Origin: Bifidobacteriaceae bacterium
GTDB taxonomy: Bacteria > Actinomycetota > Actinomycetes > Actinomycetales > WQXJ01
Reading direction: 5' to 3'
DNA length: 8,143 nt
NCBI GenBank assembly: GCA_031255075.1
Contig: JAIRTF010000282.1
Span: forward strand, 1 to 8,143
Positions 6,294 through 8,143 of the stretch are shown here, piece by piece. The position numbers were made by a program, and so were the translations under genes. The notes beneath the pieces were generated by a model that saw only the letters and a program-made list of their open reading frames with translations, had not been told where the DNA came from and did not search any database. The stretch's first letter is position 1. Every line of letters starts with the position of its first letter.

Positions 6294-7243
6294 TAATCCC
6301 GCTGTATGCGACATCGACCGCGCAGGTGGCCAGCCGTTTGGTGGAACTGCGCTTAGACGGCGGCGTGGCCACTATTGGCCGGGTGTTGACGCTGGTAGTC
6401 CAGTGTGAGGCCGGGGCCATTGAAACCTCTATCCAGGCCGCCAACTTGGCCTCCATGGAACACCCTTGCCGGATTGTGGTGGTGACCCCTGAAGACCCGG
6501 ATGGCCCGCCCTCTTTGGACGCCCAAATCCGGGTCGGCTCAGACGCCGGCGCCTCCGAAGTAGTGGTCTTGCGGCTGCGCGGACCAGCCAGCTTGCAACT
6601 CGATTCGGTGGTCACACCGATGCTGCTGCCGGACACGCCGGTGGTGGTCTGGTGGCCAGGCAGCCGGCCTCCAGTCCCAGCTGATGACCCCATTGGTCAG
6701 TTGGCCACCAGGCGAATAACGGACCTTTCAGCAGGACGCCTGGCGGATCCCGGCCCAGCCCAGCGGCAAGCCGACCTGCGGACACTGGCCGAAGGCTACC
6801 GCCCAGGTGACACCGATCTGTCCTGGACACGCCTGACACCATGGCGGGCACAACTGGCCGCCGCATTGGAGATCCCACCGGTTGAACCAGTCACCTCTGC
6901 CACCGTTTCCGGGCCTGGTTCGCCGGCACCTGACCTGATGGCGGCCTGGTTGGCTGACAGTCTTCAGGTGCCAGTCCGCCGCGAACTGACCGATTCAGAT
7001 TTTCTGACCGCCGTAGAACTGCACCTATCGGGCGGCCGGCGGATCCTGTTTGACAAGGGCTTCGATGAATCCCAGGCGGTGCTGCGCATCACCGGTCAGG
7101 TGGACCGCGTGGTGGCGTTGGCTCGCTGTTCGCGAGCCGAGGCCCTGGCTGAGGAGCTGCGGCGCCTGGAACCAGATGAGGCCTACGGCCAATTGGTCCA
7201 AACTGCTGTTCCAGCCTTCATCGCGGCCGGTGGCATAGCCTGA
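6290..7243 (+). CDS. opcA: Glucose-6-phosphate dehydrogenase assembly protein OpcA
   Basis: OpcA is the non-catalytic partner that promotes assembly and activity of Zwf; it is known from cyanobacteria and actinobacteria. From the GTG at 6290 the protein is 317 residues, within the family range. Family segments visible are GRVLTLVV (30-37), the EHPCRIVVV stretch (57-65), LDAQIRVGSDAGASEVVVLRL (start at 77), the LLPDTPVVVWWPG stretch (112-124), DPIGQLATRRITD (133-145), and a C-terminal domain with QVDRVVALARC and EELRRLEPDE. The protein has no signal peptide or membrane segment, which fits a cytosolic partner of Zwf. It overlaps zwf by 4 bases (GTGA) and has its own strong GGAGG, so the two should be made in linked amounts. 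In corynebacteria pgl follows opcA; here a hairpin and a glycosyltransferase follow instead. The identification is firm from motifs plus the zwf neighbour. Confidence 0.94.
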   Translation: MIIPLYATSTAQVASRLVELRLDGGVATIGRVLTLVVQCEAGAIETSIQAANLASMEHPCRIVVVTPEDPDGPPSLDAQIRVGSDAGASEVVVLRLRGPASLQLDSVVTPMLLPDTPVVVWWPGSRPPVPADDPIGQLATRRITDLSAGRLADPGPAQRQADLRTLAEGYRPGDTDLSWTRLTPWRAQLAAALEIPPVEPVTSATVSGPGSPAPDLMAAWLADSLQVPVRRELTDSDFLTAVELHLSGGRRILFDKGFDESQAVLRITGQVDRVVALARCSRAEALAEELRRLEPDEAYGQLVQTAVPAFIAAGGIA

Positions 7244-7264
7244 ACCGCTGACCGGAGGCGGTTC
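7242..7264 (+). terminator. Possible operon-end hairpin after opcA
   Basis: A perfect 7-bp inverted repeat, GAACCGC (7242-7248) and GCGGTTC (7258-7264) with a 9-base loop, begins inside the opcA stop codon. The position is right for ending the tkt-zwf-opcA transcript. No T-run follows (the next bases are GGTTGGGCG), so it would have to be the T-poor type seen in high-GC bacteria, or only an RNA-stabilising stem. The remaining gap to 7337 shows nothing recognisable. Confidence 0.4.
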
Positions 7265-7337
7265 GGTTGGGCGACTGGGCGGCATCGGCAGCCTGATGGT
7301 GGGACCGACTAGCGGCGCTGCGTGAGAGTATTGGCGG

Positions 7338-8143
7338 GTGGTAACGAGCGAGCCGGTGCGGCTGAGCCTGGTGGTGCGGATGTATGAGGTGGAACGCTAC
7401 CTACCGGACTTCTTGGATTCGTTGGGCGCCCAACAGCCGGGGCCTTACCAAGCCGAGTTGTTGCTGGTCGATGACGGCTCTCCGGACGGTTCTGGGCAGC
7501 TGGCAGCCGACTGGTTGGCCGAGGTCAGCGCTGAAAGTCTGTTCACCGGCCAAGTCATCAGCCAAGCCAACGCCGGGCCGTCCGCTGCCGCCAATGCCGG
7601 GTTGGACGCCGCCACCGGTGATTGGATTTCCTGGCCGGACCCGGACGACATGTTGGATGAGGGCTATTTGTCCGCGGTGGCCGAGTTCATCTTGGCGAAT
7701 GGTGACCAACCGCCGGCCACTGTGGACACCAAACTGGTGATGTTCACCGAACCGGACGGGCTGATCGAGGACAGCTACGTTTACCGTTTCAAATACGAAT
7801 CTGGCGCCCGGGTGGCCAGCCTGGCAGCAGAACCAACCCTGGTTACCGGGCGAACCAACAATGTCTTTTTCCAGTTGCCGCTGGTGCGGGAGTTTGGCCT
7901 GCGTTTCGACCCGCGAGTGCGGGCTTCTGAGGATGAACTGTTTGTCGCCTCCTATCTGCTTCAGGTGGATGATCCGCGGGTCGGCGTGTTGCCAGAGGCG
8001 CTCTACCTGTACCGGAGGCGGGCCGCCGGCGGCGGATTGGCGGCCGAGGCCGTTGCCCGGCCGGATTTCTTGACGATCCACATGAACCAGGTGGCGCTGC
8101 CGCTGGGCCGCCTGGCGGCCGAACGCAACCAGGGACGCATCCC
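7338..8143 (+). CDS. Family 2 glycosyltransferase, partial (N-terminal part)
   Basis: GT-A-fold glycosyltransferase that would move a sugar from a nucleotide-sugar to a cell-surface polymer or glycan; substrate unknown. 268 codons are visible and the frame is open at the window edge. Motifs: LLLVDDGSPDGS (41-52, nucleotide binding), NAGPSAAANAGLDAATG (78-94), and the DxD-type metal site WPDPDD (99-104). A later Glu-Asp pair in ASEDELF is followed by YLYRRR. The segment TNNVFF...GLRFDPRVR...LPEALYLYRRR resembles the GT2 domain of actinobacterial proteins fused to a CDP-glycerol glycerophosphotransferase (teichoic acid type), so a second domain may follow outside the window; this is inference from memory. 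The opening motif reads VVRMYEVERYL rather than the usual VIPxYN. GTG at 7338 is the first usable start after an in-frame TGA (7323-7325), with a weak GAGAG 9 bases upstream; GTG at 7356 is an alternative. It is probably transcribed separately from opcA. Confidence 0.85.
   Translation, partial: MVTSEPVRLSLVVRMYEVERYLPDFLDSLGAQQPGPYQAELLLVDDGSPDGSGQLAADWLAEVSAESLFTGQVISQANAGPSAAANAGLDAATGDWISWPDPDDMLDEGYLSAVAEFILANGDQPPATVDTKLVMFTEPDGLIEDSYVYRFKYESGARVASLAAEPTLVTGRTNNVFFQLPLVREFGLRFDPRVRASEDELFVASYLLQVDDPRVGVLPEALYLYRRRAAGGGLAAEAVARPDFLTIHMNQVALPLGRLAAERNQGRI

Noticed and set aside
7401..8081. Minus-strand open frame of 226 codons opposite the glycosyltransferase
   Set aside because: The plus strand carries clear GT2 motifs in one continuous frame; the minus frame has none.
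1..8143. CRISPR array, insertion sequence, tRNA, rRNA or riboswitch
   Set aside because: No regularly spaced repeats, terminal inverted repeats with transposase, tRNA-like arms or known riboswitch cores were seen; the non-coding space is only three gaps of 149, 77 and 94 bases.

Overview
The window is a GC-rich, tightly packed stretch of ordinary chromosome. The organism is almost certainly an actinobacterium. The evidence is the GC-rich third codon positions, a PknB-type Ser/Thr kinase with a long proline-rich tail, an actinobacterial-looking XerD, and above all the tkt-zwf-opcA order, because OpcA with Zwf is typical of actinobacteria and cyanobacteria. Leucine TTG is used often beside CTG, which suggests a moderately high rather than extreme GC genome. 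I cannot name the genus.

Layout: the left third is on the minus strand. It holds the first ~476 codons of a Ser/Thr protein kinase (1-1430, its 3' end lies left of the window) and, upstream of it, a complete tyrosine recombinase best called XerD (1580-2485). A 77-base divergent intergenic region (2486-2562) separates these from a plus-strand cluster of transketolase (2563-4632), glucose-6-phosphate dehydrogenase (4629-6293) and OpcA (6290-7243). These three genes overlap at ATGA and GTGA junctions and are surely one operon. After a hairpin and a 94-base gap, the start of a family 2 glycosyltransferase (7338-8143) runs off the right edge.

How the genes work together: Zwf makes NADPH and 6-phosphogluconolactone from glucose 6-phosphate. 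OpcA is the assembly/activation partner of Zwf. Transketolase links the pentose phosphates back to glycolysis. Transaldolase (tal) and 6-phosphogluconolactonase (pgl), which sit in the equivalent cluster of corynebacteria and many relatives, are absent from this one. The kinase, recombinase and glycosyltransferase have no evident functional tie to the pathway.

I found no mobile element, CRISPR array, tRNA or rRNA, and no gene-free stretch longer than 149 bases. I see no clear new system. The points worth a second look are substitutions at normally invariant active-site positions in three enzymes (TktA metal motif, Zwf substrate pocket, kinase activation segment), an unusual disordered N-terminal extension on Zwf, and inverted repeats at the gene borders.
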